Assembly: GCA_951812345.1 (NCBI GenBank)
Contig: OX638295.1
Location: forward strand, 2,266,965 to 2,330,964
Origin: Rhodothermales bacterium
Lineage (GTDB): Bacteria > Bacteroidota > Rhodothermia > Rhodothermales > VXPQ01
Reading direction: 5' to 3'
Length of the DNA: 64,000 bases
Shown here: piece by piece, positions 53,582 through 61,537 of the stretch
Position numbering within the stretch: the first letter of the stretch is position 1
Layout: each line of letters begins with the position of its first letter
Position numbers and translations under genes: made by a program
The notes under the pieces: model-generated
The model's database searches: none
Seen by the model: only the letters and a program-made list of their open reading frames with translations
What the model was told of the DNA's origin: nothing

Positions 53582-54430
53582 TTAAGTGTACTGCCGCGTC
53601 GGGTTATGCTGCCTTGGGCAGCGGTTTTCGTTTGTAGAATACGTCGTCAGGGTTCTATTGTCAAGCCCTTGGTGCGGGCGCTCTTCGTTGAAGTAGCGCA
53701 GGTAGTCGGCGATTCCCTTCCTGGCCTCGACCACCGTGTCGTAGGCGCGCCGGTAGACTTCTTCCTGTTTGAAGCTGCGCCAGAGGCGCTCCACGTACGC
53801 GTTGTCCAGCCAGCGGCCCTTGCCGTCCATGGATATACGCACCCCGTGCGCCTTGAGCGCACCCGTGAACGCCTCGGAGGTAAACTGCGCTCCCTGGTCC
53901 GTGTTGAACACCTCCGGCGCTCCGTAGCGGACAATGGCCTCTTCCGTCGCTTCGACGCAGAAAGAGGCGTCGAGCGTGTTCGAGAGCCGGTGGGCGAGCA
54001 CCTTGCGGCTGTACCAGTCGATCACGGCCACGAGATAGAGAAAGCCTTTCGCCATAGGGATGTACGTAATGTCCGCCGCATAGACCTCGCGGGGCCTTGT
54101 CACCTTCATGCCTCTGAGCAGATAAGGATATATCTTGTGCCCTTCTCCCGGAGACGACGTGCGGCGCTTAGGGTAGATGGCCCTAAGGCCCATAAGCCGC
54201 ATGTGACGTACGACGCGGCTTCTGGCGATGCGAATGCCTCTCGACTCGAGCTTGCTCTTTATCGTGCGCGATCCGCTCGTGGGACGCTCCATGTAAAGCC
54301 GGTCGATCTCCTTCATGACGGCAAGATTCTCTTCGCTCTCCTCTCGGGGACGGTAGTAGGCCGTAGAACGGCTCAGTTCGACCAGTCTGCACTGGCGAAC
54401 TACGGGCAAGCGATGCGTCGGCGCTATCAT
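53582..54430 (-). pseudogene. IS3-family OrfB of copy 2, C-terminal frameshift
   Basis: Nearly identical to copy 1 OrfB through HQGLDNR. One base is then lost relative to copy 1 (near 53650), so the last 20 residues read LTTYSTNENRCPRQ instead of IPNDVFYKRKPLP. The DDE residues are intact. Without its orfA it probably needs help from copy 1. Confidence 0.85.
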
Positions 54431-54449
54431 GGCGCGGCGCTCGGCTAAC

Positions 54450-54630
54450 TGTGACCTCTCAGTAGGTTGTTCGTTTGATCCTGCTGCCCGAATTTATCAG
54501 GGACATGTGAACCTATAACCAGTGAGGGAGCCGAATGAAGATTCACAAGAATGCCCGATTGACGCCGAAAGGTCGAGAGATTCTGGTTTGCCGCATCGTT
54601 AACGAGGGGCTTCGCGTCGAGGAAGCCGCG
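54450..54630 (+). mobile_element. IS481-family fragment inserted in IS3 copy 2 orfA
   Basis: Similarity to IS3 copy 1 stops after GGCTAAC at 54449 and resumes near CATGGCTGCGAGGG at 54631. The foreign piece starts TGTGACCTCTCAG, a plausible IS end, and holds a plus-strand frame from ATG 54535, MKIHKNARLTPKGREILVCR, the standard N-terminus of IS481 transposases. Only 32 codons remain. Confidence 0.75.
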
Positions 54631-54696
54631 CATGGCTGCGAGGGCTACCTTCGCCTTGAACGAAGGACTATGGGTTCTGCGTGTGCGTCTCGACAT
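54630..54696 (-). pseudogene. orfA remnant of IS3 copy 2
   Basis: Codes [20 protein letters not shown] and AMRG as in copy 1, then runs into the IS481 fragment. The HTH and zipper are gone. Confidence 0.82.
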
Positions 54697-54826
54697 GGGT
54701 CTCTTCTGATTGATTGCGTCGGAATAAGGTCGCAATAGTACACCTTAATTTCCGCCGAAATCTGTCCAATCAAACCGAACCACCTCTCATATGTACCAGA
54801 ACGCCGAGAGGCGCGGAAATCACAAC

Positions 54827-55249
54827 ATGCCCAATCAGGTTACCGCCGTTCCTGCCGCATCCTCGCAGGAGGCCGAAGCATACTTCGCCAACAGCTTTGC
54901 CCTGGAAACGGATTGCTGGGACGTGCACGATGCGCTGTCTCGCGGCGCAACGGATTTTGTATTGCTCGATGTGTGCAGCCCCGACTTATACCGGACAGGA
55001 CATGTCCCCGGGGCGCTTTCCCTTCCCCATGGAAAAATCACCAACCACCGTATGCAAGCGTGGTCCGACGACACCCTTTTTGTGGTCTACTGCGCCGGTC
55101 CGCATTGCAACGGCGCGAAGCGCGCGGCGCTTCGCCTCTCCCGCCTGGGGCGCCCGGTCAAGGAAATGACCGGGGGCATAACCGGTTGGGCCGATGAGGG
55201 CTTCTCTTTTGCAACCGGCGAGGAGCCGGGCCGGGTTGGACCTGGATGA
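54827..55249 (+). CDS. rhodanese-like domain protein
   Basis: Single-domain sulfurtransferase-like protein, 140 residues, cytosolic. Seen: FVLLDVCSPDLYRTGHVPGA, SLPHGKI, catalytic loop VVYCAGPHCNGAKRAA with the cysteine, and KEMTGGITGWADEGFSF. The loop CAGPHCNGA carries a second cysteine four residues on. The ATG at 54827 fits the family; a frame opens at 54791, right at the IS boundary. The IS3 insertion sits where the promoter should be, so expression may depend on the IS. Confidence 0.88.
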   Translation: MPNQVTAVPAASSQEAEAYFANSFALETDCWDVHDALSRGATDFVLLDVCSPDLYRTGHVPGALSLPHGKITNHRMQAWSDDTLFVVYCAGPHCNGAKRAALRLSRLGRPVKEMTGGITGWADEGFSFATGEEPGRVGPG

Positions 55250-55308
55250 ATCGGGGTAGCGTGCGTTAAGAATCGGAGAGCGAACCGTCTTATGCCTGGT
55301 CGGATTCA

Positions 55309-55373
55309 AGGATACTCCGATCAAAATCACCCCTCTCAGCCTCTGCGCTTCGCGGACTTAATCAGAGTATTCT
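55309..55373. repeat. GGATACTC repeat family, mini copy
   Basis: AGGATACTCCGATCAAAATC ... GCGGACTTAATCAGAGTATTCT, 65 bp. The outer arms each carry a different change that is not matched on the other arm. It touches the stop codon of the dehalogenase gene and separates it from the convergent rhodanese gene. Confidence 0.78.
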
Positions 55374-56092
55374 TAAGCAATCTGATCTGCGAGGTCCTCG
55401 AAATCCCTGGCGATGACATCGACCGAGGGATCCGGGGTGAGGTCCGTCGTCTGGTTTGGGCCGTATTCCTCGGTTCGATAGACGAAGGCGGTGCGGAATC
55501 CCACCGCCTGCGCCGCCAGCAGATCGGTATTGTGGGCGGCGACCATCATCACCTGCTGCGGACGGAGGCCAAGCAGCCGGGCTGCCGTCAGGTAAACCTC
55601 CGGGTCGGGCTTGTAACAATGCGCCAACTCTGAGGAGAGGATGCAATCCCAACGCAGGTCGGCCCGCTTCGCCATGTTGGTCAGGAGCGCGATGTTTCCA
55701 TTGGAGAGGGGGGCTACGAGGAAGCGTCTGCGCAGCCGCGCCAGCCCTGCACGGGCGTCCGGCCAGGGATCGAGCCGGCGCCATACGCGGTTCAGATGAT
55801 CTTTCTCTGCCTCGCTAAGCCCCGCAATCCGGAACCGGACCAGCAATTCGTCCAGGATCATCCAATGGAGCGCATCGATGTTCAACCAGGGCAGCTCGCC
55901 CGTGCGGACGCGGTGCATGAACGGCTCGTATCCGGCCCGCCATGCATGGGCGAATTCCTCCCAGTCCACCTCCAGCGCTTTCTGCTTGCCGAGCGCCCGC
56001 CCCTCGCGAATGATGGTGCTTCGCCAATCGACGACGGTGCCGAAGACATCGAAGGTCAGCGCTTTTATGGAGGAAAGATTCATGGGACGCAT
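55373..56092 (-). CDS. haloacid dehalogenase, type II (HAD superfamily)
   Basis: Hydrolyses L-2-haloalkanoic acids by an aspartyl-ester mechanism in the best known relatives. Seen in 239 residues: nucleophile block LTFDVFGTVVDWRSTI, motif II APLSNGNIALL, lysine in HCYKPDPEVYLTAARLLGL, and VAAHNTDLLAAQAVGFRTAFV, typical of the type II dehalogenase subgroup. Start ATG 56092, 7 bp after the DehI-like gene, so the two are co-transcribed. High G+C third positions look unlike most neighbours and more like alphaproteobacterial genes, suggesting transfer. Confidence 0.88.
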   Translation of the reverse strand: MRPMNLSSIKALTFDVFGTVVDWRSTIIREGRALGKQKALEVDWEEFAHAWRAGYEPFMHRVRTGELPWLNIDALHWMILDELLVRFRIAGLSEAEKDHLNRVWRRLDPWPDARAGLARLRRRFLVAPLSNGNIALLTNMAKRADLRWDCILSSELAHCYKPDPEVYLTAARLLGLRPQQVMMVAAHNTDLLAAQAVGFRTAFVYRTEEYGPNQTTDLTPDPSVDVIARDFEDLADQIA

Positions 56093-56099
56093 GGGCTGA

Positions 56100-56936
56100 T
56101 CAAACCTGCTTTTCCGCCTGCCGTAGCCAGTGCGCGAGGCCGTGACCGATGGCAACCATGCGGACGACCAGCCCCGGATGGCGCACATAATGCGCGATCA
56201 TCGCCCGCGCCGCCTCCGGCATGTCGATGCGCTCCGGGCGAAGACGCGCAAGGGAGGCTCCCTCTGCTCGCACTCCCGCCAGCAACTGCCGGATCGAGCG
56301 CTGGATCGTCCCGTCTTTCCGGAGCGGCGCGAGGCCCGCATGGATGACGGCGAGCAAGCCGGGCCAGTGGGCAAGGTGTCGCCAGAGCGTGGCGAGGCCG
56401 GGTTCGTCGGGCGTTGCGCCGAAGCGGTTCAGATGGTGGAGGAGGGTCCATGTATCCGCTGCCATGTCGGCCTGCGCAAGCAGCGGCGGCAAGATCGGCC
56501 ACGTTGATGGCGGAGGGGGAACCGGATGGTTCGCGGGCAATCCGGCGGGCGTCGCGACAAGGCCGGTGAGCGCCATCAGGTTCAGCCCGTTCGAGCGGTT
56601 ATAGGCATCGAGGATGGCCCGGACCGTCGGCAAGTCCCCCGCCCGGACGCCCGCGCGGCCCAGTTGACCGGGAACGAGTGGTCCGGGTACCGGCAGCACG
56701 ACACGCTCCAACACCCTGCATAGCGCCGCATCAGGCTGGCCTGACGCATAGAGCGGCCTCGCCACTGCCCAGACAGCGCGCAAGCCCCCCTCCACGCCGG
56801 CGAGCGTGCGCCAGATCGACGTGATCAGCGGAATCTGCATGGTCTGGCGGATGTCTGCGAAAATGGCGGCGGTTTCACCCGTCGCCTCTGCCTCTGCAAT
56901 CGCCGAAACCGGGTCGTGGCGGTATCCTTCGCTCAT
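56100..56936 (-). CDS. DehI-like protein (group I 2-haloacid dehalogenase fold)
   Basis: 278 residues resembling the DehI family, which in Pseudomonas hydrolyses both D- and L-2-haloacids. Seen: EATGETAAIFADIRQTMQIP, LITSIWRTLAGVEGGLRAVW, an AYNRSNGLNLMALTGLV block like the DehI AFNYGNPK region, and TLWRHLAHWPGLLAVIHAGL. In this last block the DehI family has Asp-Phe-Gln before A-L-A-N-W-P; here Leu-Trp-Arg stands there, so if my alignment is right the catalytic Asp is missing. Followed directly by the HAD dehalogenase. The start at 56936 (MSEGYRHDPVSAI) avoids upstream non-coding sequence. Confidence 0.65.
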   Translation of the reverse strand: MSEGYRHDPVSAIAEAEATGETAAIFADIRQTMQIPLITSIWRTLAGVEGGLRAVWAVARPLYASGQPDAALCRVLERVVLPVPGPLVPGQLGRAGVRAGDLPTVRAILDAYNRSNGLNLMALTGLVATPAGLPANHPVPPPPSTWPILPPLLAQADMAADTWTLLHHLNRFGATPDEPGLATLWRHLAHWPGLLAVIHAGLAPLRKDGTIQRSIRQLLAGVRAEGASLARLRPERIDMPEAARAMIAHYVRHPGLVVRMVAIGHGLAHWLRQAEKQV

Positions 56937-57058
56937 ATCTTTCTGATCATTCGGTCCAGCTAACGTGCAGGCGTTCGTCTCGACAGGGGGTCTCCGGATC
57001 AAAGAGGAGGGCTTCGCAGCAAACAGACGGCATGGATAGACGATTCGATGGTCCTTCC

Positions 57059-57073
57059 TGATCAGAGTATCCT
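57059..57073. repeat. GGATACTC repeat family, right-end fragment
   Basis: TGATCAGAGTATCCT alone, about 120 bp upstream of the DehI-like gene and 115 bp from the tRNA 3' end. Confidence 0.6.
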
Positions 57074-57131
57074 GAATAATAAGCCCCATCCCACTACAAA
57101 TCATCCTCCGCCTGACGGGCCGAACCGACGC

Positions 57132-57181
57132 AAACAAAAAAACGCCCCGGAATCGCCGTTTCCGGCTATTTCCGAGGCGCT
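57132..57181 (-). terminator. rho-independent terminator after tRNA-Arg
   Basis: On the minus strand AGCGCCTCGGAA and TTCCGGGGCGTT pair around a GCCGGAAACGGC inner hairpin, followed by TTTTTTTGTTTG. It starts 7 bp past the tRNA CCA end. Confidence 0.85.
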
Positions 57182-57187
57182 ATTCAG

Positions 57188-57266
<79 letters not shown>

Positions 57267-57423
57267 AACCCCGTACAAACTCTGACCCGCGCTCTTTGTT
57301 CGCGCCGGGCAGACCCGCCTCCCGGTGCTACGACGCGCGGAAATGCGAAAAAGAGATTGAGAAAAGGAGGTTGGGAAAAGAAAATCGAAAAAAGGAAATG
57401 CAAGCATGGGACTGTGGAGTGAG

Positions 57424-57465
57424 TAGAAATGGTATAGAAAAGGTATAGAAATGGTATAGAAATGG
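57424..57465. repeat. 11-bp tandem repeat (TAGAAATGGTA, about 3.8 copies)
   Basis: Units TAGAAATGGTA, TAGAAAAGGTA, TAGAAATGGTA and TAGAAATGG in the gap between tRNA-Arg and thiD, next to a purine-rich stretch (57340-57420). No function seen; it lies downstream of thiD. Confidence 0.85.
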
Positions 57466-57482
57466 ATCAAAACCCGCTCCCT

Positions 57483-58298
57483 TCATTCCGCCGACGGGAA
57501 GACATCCACCTGTTTCAGAAAGTAAAAATGGCTCACCGGACCGTGGCCCTGTCCGATGGCCGGGGCGTGCCGGATAGCTTCGGTCACATACCGTTTGGCC
57601 CGTGCAACGGATTCCTTCAGCGAAAATCCGCGCGCCAGATTCGCGGCAATGGCGGACGCATAGGTGCAGCCCGTTCCGTGTGTGTTCTGCGTTGCGATGC
57701 GGGGCGCGCGAAACGCACGCATCCGTTTGCCGTCGTACAGCACATCCACCGCATCGCCGGTCTCATCCACATGCCCACCCTTGACCAGGACCGCCCCCGG
57801 CCCCATGGCATGAATGGCGGCGGCGGCTTCCTGCTGGCCTTTCTCCGAATCGACCTCGATCCCTGTAAGGCGCCCGGCTTCGAGCGCATTGGGCGTAACG
57901 AGCGCGGCAAGCGGCAGAAGCCGTTCCCGAAGCGTTTCGACCGCATCGTCGCGCAACAACGGAAACCCGCTCTTGGAAATCATGACCGGATCGACCACAA
58001 GCGGAGATACCTGGCGCTCCTGTAGTTTTTCCGCCACGATTCCGATGATCGCTGCGGAAGAAAGCATGCCTGTCTTCGTGGCGCCCACCGTAAAATCGTC
58101 GTATACCGCATCGATCTGCTTTGCGATCAGGTCGGGCGGAAGCTCGAAAGCACCCAGTACGGCCTGCGTGTTCTGCGCGGTGACCGTCGTCACGACGCTG
58201 GCTGCAAACACACCCTGGGCCTGTATGGCTTTTATATCGGCCTGAATGCCGGCGCCGCCGCCGGAATCGCTGCCTGCGATGGAAAGGGCTACCTTCAT
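57483..58298 (-). CDS. thiD: hydroxymethylpyrimidine/phosphomethylpyrimidine kinase
   Basis: Phosphorylates HMP and HMP-P to HMP-PP for thiamine synthesis; cytosolic ribokinase-fold enzyme. Seen in 271 residues: VALSIAGSDSGGGAGIQADI, VTTVTAQNTQAV, TKTGMLSSAAII, VVDPVMISKSG and NTHGTGCTYASAIAANLARG (anion hole with catalytic Asp replaced in order GTGC). Its start overlaps the thiE end by 4 bp. Last gene of the thi run. No thiC is in the window, so HMP may come from elsewhere. Confidence 0.95.
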   Translation of the reverse strand: MKVALSIAGSDSGGGAGIQADIKAIQAQGVFAASVVTTVTAQNTQAVLGAFELPPDLIAKQIDAVYDDFTVGATKTGMLSSAAIIGIVAEKLQERQVSPLVVDPVMISKSGFPLLRDDAVETLRERLLPLAALVTPNALEAGRLTGIEVDSEKGQQEAAAAIHAMGPGAVLVKGGHVDETGDAVDVLYDGKRMRAFRAPRIATQNTHGTGCTYASAIAANLARGFSLKESVARAKRYVTEAIRHAPAIGQGHGPVSHFYFLKQVDVFPSAE

Positions 58299-59026
58299 AA
58301 AGTAGTCTCGAAATATGCGCGCAAGGCGCTAAGATAGGCACTGGCTGCTTCTCCGGGGTGGTCGGCCATCATAATTCCGGAAAGAACCGCAACACCGTAA
58401 CTCCCTGCATCAAGACACGGCCCTACCCGGTCGGGAATCACGCCACCCAGCGCATATACGGGGACGCGCCCCTCAATACATTGCACGAAATCGCGCAGCG
58501 CATCGATGCCTGCGCCGGCGTACCCGGGCTTGCCCTGTGGATTGAAAACAGGGCTGAAGAAAAGGTATTGCGCCCCCCTGGCCATCGCATTCCGGGCTTC
58601 TTCGGGGTTGTGCACCGACCTGCCACAGGGCTGCCGGGGTCCGCACAAAAACCCTGGCGGCGCATCCCGTACCCCGGCATGATAGCCGCACTGCAAGGCG
58701 TCGGCCACTTCCGGCCGGCCGTTCACGGAAAGCAGAATCGACGGCGAAGCGTTCCGCAAGCGCCCGGCCAGTCGGGCAGCGCATTCCCGGAAAAGACCGG
58801 CGGACGCCGTACGATCCCGCAAATGCACCCACAGGTTGGGTTCACAGGCTTCCACGGACGCATACCCGCATGATGCTTCAACGGCTTCGACGATCCGGTC
58901 GGCGCATTCGGAATCCGTGAATCCATCCCCGATCAGGATGAGCCGGGGCAACCTCCACCAGGACGCACTTCCGGTGCGTCGCTGTTCCGATGACTCCTGC
59001 GGGTTATCCACCGATGCCCCCTCCAT
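58295..59026 (-). CDS. thiE: thiamine-phosphate synthase family protein (ThiE/TenI)
   Basis: Joins HMP-PP with thiazole phosphate. Seen in 243 residues: LVRL-type start in LPRLILIGDGFT, HLRDRTASAG with an RD pair, SILLSVNGRPEVADALQCGY, HAGVRDAPP, SVHNPEEARNAMARGAQYLF, FSPVFNPQGKPGYAGAGIDAL and ALGGVIPDRVGPCLDAG. The fit is good for the ThiE/TenI superfamily; the KPGYAG block and weak diphosphate region leave TenI possible. The first 25 residues lie in a duplicated segment (58965-59057) shared with the thiG end. The frame begins MEGASVDN. Confidence 0.82.
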   Translation of the reverse strand: MEGASVDNPQESSEQRRTGSASWWRLPRLILIGDGFTDSECADRIVEAVEASCGYASVEACEPNLWVHLRDRTASAGLFRECAARLAGRLRNASPSILLSVNGRPEVADALQCGYHAGVRDAPPGFLCGPRQPCGRSVHNPEEARNAMARGAQYLFFSPVFNPQGKPGYAGAGIDALRDFVQCIEGRVPVYALGGVIPDRVGPCLDAGSYGVAVLSGIMMADHPGEAASAYLSALRAYFETTL

Positions 59027-59057
59027 GGGCGACGAAGCCTGCGCATAGTGTGGCGCG
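58965..59057. repeat. direct repeat A, copy 1 (thiG/thiE junction)
   Basis: About 93 bp, close to 85% identical with 60709-60803 (shared core CTCCATGGGCGACGAAGCCT and GCACTTCCGG). It covers the thiE start and the gap before the sulfatase stop. Confidence 0.85.
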
Positions 59058-59065
59058 TCGGGCTT

Positions 59066-60670
59066 TCAACGAGCCATCGGCATTGCAGCCGACACGGACT
59101 CGCGCCAGGCGTGAAGCCGGGCGCGCAGTTCGGCGGCTTTCGCTGACTGCTCGGCGGCCAGATCGCGCTGCTCGCCAGGGTCGTTGTCCAGATCGAAGAG
59201 TTGCACCGTACCGTTCTCGAAGTACTCGAGCAGCTTGTAGGGGCCGGCTCGAATGGCGCCGCCGGGACTCTGCATCCCATGATTGCTGTAGTGCGGGAAG
59301 TGCCAGTAGATCGCATCGCGTTCGAACGTGTCGCCTTGTAGCGCGGCGGCAAAACTCACGCCGTCGACGTGCTGGTCGGATCTGGCAGGCAGTCCAGCCA
59401 TCTCGAGCAGGGTCGGATAGAAGTCTGTGCTGATCACCGGCTCGTCGCGAACCCCGCCGGTCTGGCCCCCGCCCGGCCACCGCACGATGAGGGGCACCCG
59501 GATACCGCCTTCGTACAGCCAACCCTTGGCCCCCCGCAGGGGCAGATTCGAGGTAGAGTAGGCAACGTCCAGCCAGTCCGGGTCCACGACTCGCTCGGGA
59601 TAACCGAAGTTGGCCGCCGCCATGCCGCCGTTGTCCGAGTAAAAAACGACGATCGTGTGCTCGGTCAGCCCCAGTTCCTCAAGGGTGCGGAGCACGCGTC
59701 CCATGCTCTCGTCGATGGCGGTGACCATCGCCGCGAACTCGACGTTGTCCTGGTGTTGCTTGATCGGAATCGTGCGCTGAGGCAGCACCCGGTGCTCCTG
59801 ATGCGAGGGCTCTTGTTGCAGAGAATCCAGTTGGGCGCGTGAGAGCGGCTCCGGATCGTCCGGGTTGCCCTCGAGAAGGAAGGCCGGCCCCGTGGAGGGC
59901 GCTGCTTGCGCCAGCTTGCTCCGGTATCTCGTGACCAGGTCCGGGCGTCCTTCGATCGGGTCGTGCACCGAGAAGTGCGAGAGGTAGAGGAAGAACGGCT
60001 CTTCGGCGCTTTGCTCGATGAACTCGACCGCGAAGTCGGCGAGGCGGTCAGTCAGGTACTCGTCGTCCTCTCCCTCGACCGTCAGGCCCTTCATCAGGTA
60101 GGGCGGAAAGTAGCCGCCGCGTGGGGTCGAGCCGGGAAAGTTCGGCGCCTGCACGTCGAACCCCTGGTTCAGTGGCCCGGCCTCGCCGCCGCCAAGGTGC
60201 CATTTGCCGAAGATGGCCGTGCGGTAGCCGTGCTCCTTGAAGGCCTCCGCCAGCGTGACCTCCTCGAGCGGGAGGGCGGCCAACTTCTCGGCGCTCAGCA
60301 TCTGCTCGAAGGCATGTTCTCTGCGGCCCGGCAACCAGTCCGTCAGCCGTAGCCGTGCCGGGTACTTGCCGGTCATGAGCGCCGCGCGGGTAGGCGAGCA
60401 GACGTGCGCCGCCGCGTAGGCATTCGTGAAGCGCACGCCCTGCTCGGCGAGCCGGTCGATGTTCGGCGTCTCGTAGAACGAACTGCCGAAGACGCCGATA
60501 TCGCTCCAGCCCAGGTCGTCGACCAGGAAAAAGACAACGTTCGGCGGTCTTTCCTGCGCAGCGAGTGTGGCCGGAAGGCTCAGCGCGAGGAGCCACACTG
60601 CGAGCAGGCGGCCCATCGCGGATTGCATTTTTTTGTCGATCGACATGTCGATGAGAGATTTGGAAAACAT
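59066..60670 (-). CDS. sulfatase inserted in the thi operon
   Basis: Formylglycine sulfatase, exported. Seen in 534 residues: signal peptide MGRLLAVWLLALSLPATLAA (from residue 19), NVVFFLVDDLGWSDIGVFG, formylglycine motif CSPTR with AALMTGKYPARLR, FGKWHLGGGEAG, LSHFSVHDPIEGRP and FYSDNGGMAAANFG. The first 14 residues (MFSKSLIDMSIDKK) copy the thiS start, so the original start was probably ATG 60628 or 60616. Codons favour GAG, AAG, CTC and GGC more than neighbours do, which suggests transfer. It separates thiG from thiE. Confidence 0.92.
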   Translation of the reverse strand: MFSKSLIDMSIDKKMQSAMGRLLAVWLLALSLPATLAAQERPPNVVFFLVDDLGWSDIGVFGSSFYETPNIDRLAEQGVRFTNAYAAAHVCSPTRAALMTGKYPARLRLTDWLPGRREHAFEQMLSAEKLAALPLEEVTLAEAFKEHGYRTAIFGKWHLGGGEAGPLNQGFDVQAPNFPGSTPRGGYFPPYLMKGLTVEGEDDEYLTDRLADFAVEFIEQSAEEPFFLYLSHFSVHDPIEGRPDLVTRYRSKLAQAAPSTGPAFLLEGNPDDPEPLSRAQLDSLQQEPSHQEHRVLPQRTIPIKQHQDNVEFAAMVTAIDESMGRVLRTLEELGLTEHTIVVFYSDNGGMAAANFGYPERVVDPDWLDVAYSTSNLPLRGAKGWLYEGGIRVPLIVRWPGGGQTGGVRDEPVISTDFYPTLLEMAGLPARSDQHVDGVSFAAALQGDTFERDAIYWHFPHYSNHGMQSPGGAIRAGPYKLLEYFENGTVQLFDLDNDPGEQRDLAAEQSAKAAELRARLHAWRESVSAAMPMAR

Positions 60671-60699
60671 GGTTCATCCGCCTGTTTGTGCGGCGTATT
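60636..60699. repeat. repeat B, copy 1 (duplicate of thiS leader)
   Basis: About 64 bp matching 61733-61794: GTCGATGAGAGATT, CCATCCGCCTGT-like and GTGCGGCGTATT blocks in the same order. It spans the sulfatase start codon and its leader. Confidence 0.85.
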
Positions 60700-60708
60700 C
60701 GTATGGAA

Positions 60709-60803
60709 GCACTTCCGGGGCGGCGCTGTTCCGACGCCTCCTGCACATTAGCCGCCGATGCGCCCCTCCATGGGCGACGAAGCCTGCGCATACGTGCGGC
60801 GCG
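60709..60803. repeat. direct repeat A, copy 2 (thiG 3' end)
   Basis: Partner of 58965-59057. It holds the last codons of thiG and a broken thiE-like start: ATGGAGGGG followed by one extra base, then sequence matching thiE codons 4-20. Confidence 0.85.
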
Positions 60804-61536
60804 GCATGCGCCCGGACAGAAAGGCCAACCGACCTGCCTCCACGGCCCGGCGCATGGCGGCAGCCATCGTCACAGGATGCTGCGCATCGGAGACCGCGGT
60901 GTTCAGAAGCACCCCGTCGTAACCCAGTTCCATGACCCGCGCCGCATCGCTTGCCGTGCCGATGCCGGCGTCCACAATCAGCGGGGTATCCCGGATGATA
61001 TCCCGTATGAGCGACAGATTGTAGGGATTCACCAGGCCCTGTCCGCTACCTATCGGGGAGGCCAGCGGCATGATCGCGGCGCATCCGAGATCGGCCAGCT
61101 TGCGGCACGTGATGGGGTCGTCGTTTGCATACACCATCACGGAAAACCCGTCGTCCACGAGTTCCTTGGCCGCCCGGAGCAGTTGCTCGACATCCGGAAG
61201 CAGCGTTTCGTCGTCCCCGATCACCTCTAGTTTTATCAGATCGGTCTCCAGCGCTTCGCGGGCCAGCTGCGCGACCAGCACCGCCTCCTTCGCCGTATAG
61301 CATCCGGCGGTATTCGGCAGGCAGCGATACGGCTTGAGCAATTCCAGAAAGCGTTCTTCCGACGTGTCCTGCAGGTTCACGCGCCGGATCGCCACGGTGA
61401 CGAGCTCCGTGCCGGACGCCTCGAGCGCGTCCAGCATGACCCGCGGGTTCGGGTACCGGCTCGTCCCCATGATCAGCCGGGACGACAGCGCAAAATCGGC
61501 GATTTTCAGTACATCCGGGTGTCCGTTCGTCGTCAT
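60748..61536 (-). CDS. thiG: thiazole synthase
   Basis: Forms the thiazole phosphate ring from DXP, dehydroglycine and ThiS-thiocarboxylate. Seen in 262 residues: [92 protein letters not shown] and [18 protein letters not shown]. Complete family block set, including the catalytic lysine in LIKLEVI. Start ATG 61536, one base after the thiS stop. The C-terminal tail lies in direct repeat A. Confidence 0.96.
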   Translation of the reverse strand: MTTNGHPDVLKIADFALSSRLIMGTSRYPNPRVMLDALEASGTELVTVAIRRVNLQDTSEERFLELLKPYRCLPNTAGCYTAKEAVLVAQLAREALETDLIKLEVIGDDETLLPDVEQLLRAAKELVDDGFSVMVYANDDPITCRKLADLGCAAIMPLASPIGSGQGLVNPYNLSLIRDIIRDTPLIVDAGIGTASDAARVMELGYDGVLLNTAVSDAQHPVTMAAAMRRAVEAGRLAFLSGRMPRRTYAQASSPMEGRIGG

Positions 61537-61537
61537 G

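Larger units (their letters stand above)
51240..54787. mobile_element. composite transposon-like structure bounded by two IS3 copies
   Basis: Two IS3-family copies in the same orientation (51240-52525 and 53542-54787) enclose about 1 kb of cargo. The bases outside the whole structure are CATA on both sides (51236-51239 and 54788-54791), while the inner flanks differ (GTTT, TCTC). This is what transposition as a unit would leave. A 4-bp match can also arise by chance. Confidence 0.55.
53542..54787 (-). mobile_element. IS3-family insertion sequence, copy 2 (defective)
   Basis: Same ends as copy 1 (AGAAATGGTCCG at 53542; ACCACCTCT at 54787). The orfA middle is replaced by an IS481 fragment, and orfB has a 1-bp loss near its end. 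It ends 3 bp before the first ATG of the rhodanese frame. Confidence 0.88.

Noticed and set aside
57340-57470. CRISPR-like array
   Set aside because: The repeats are 11 bp in direct tandem with no spacers; no cas gene or other array is seen anywhere in the window.
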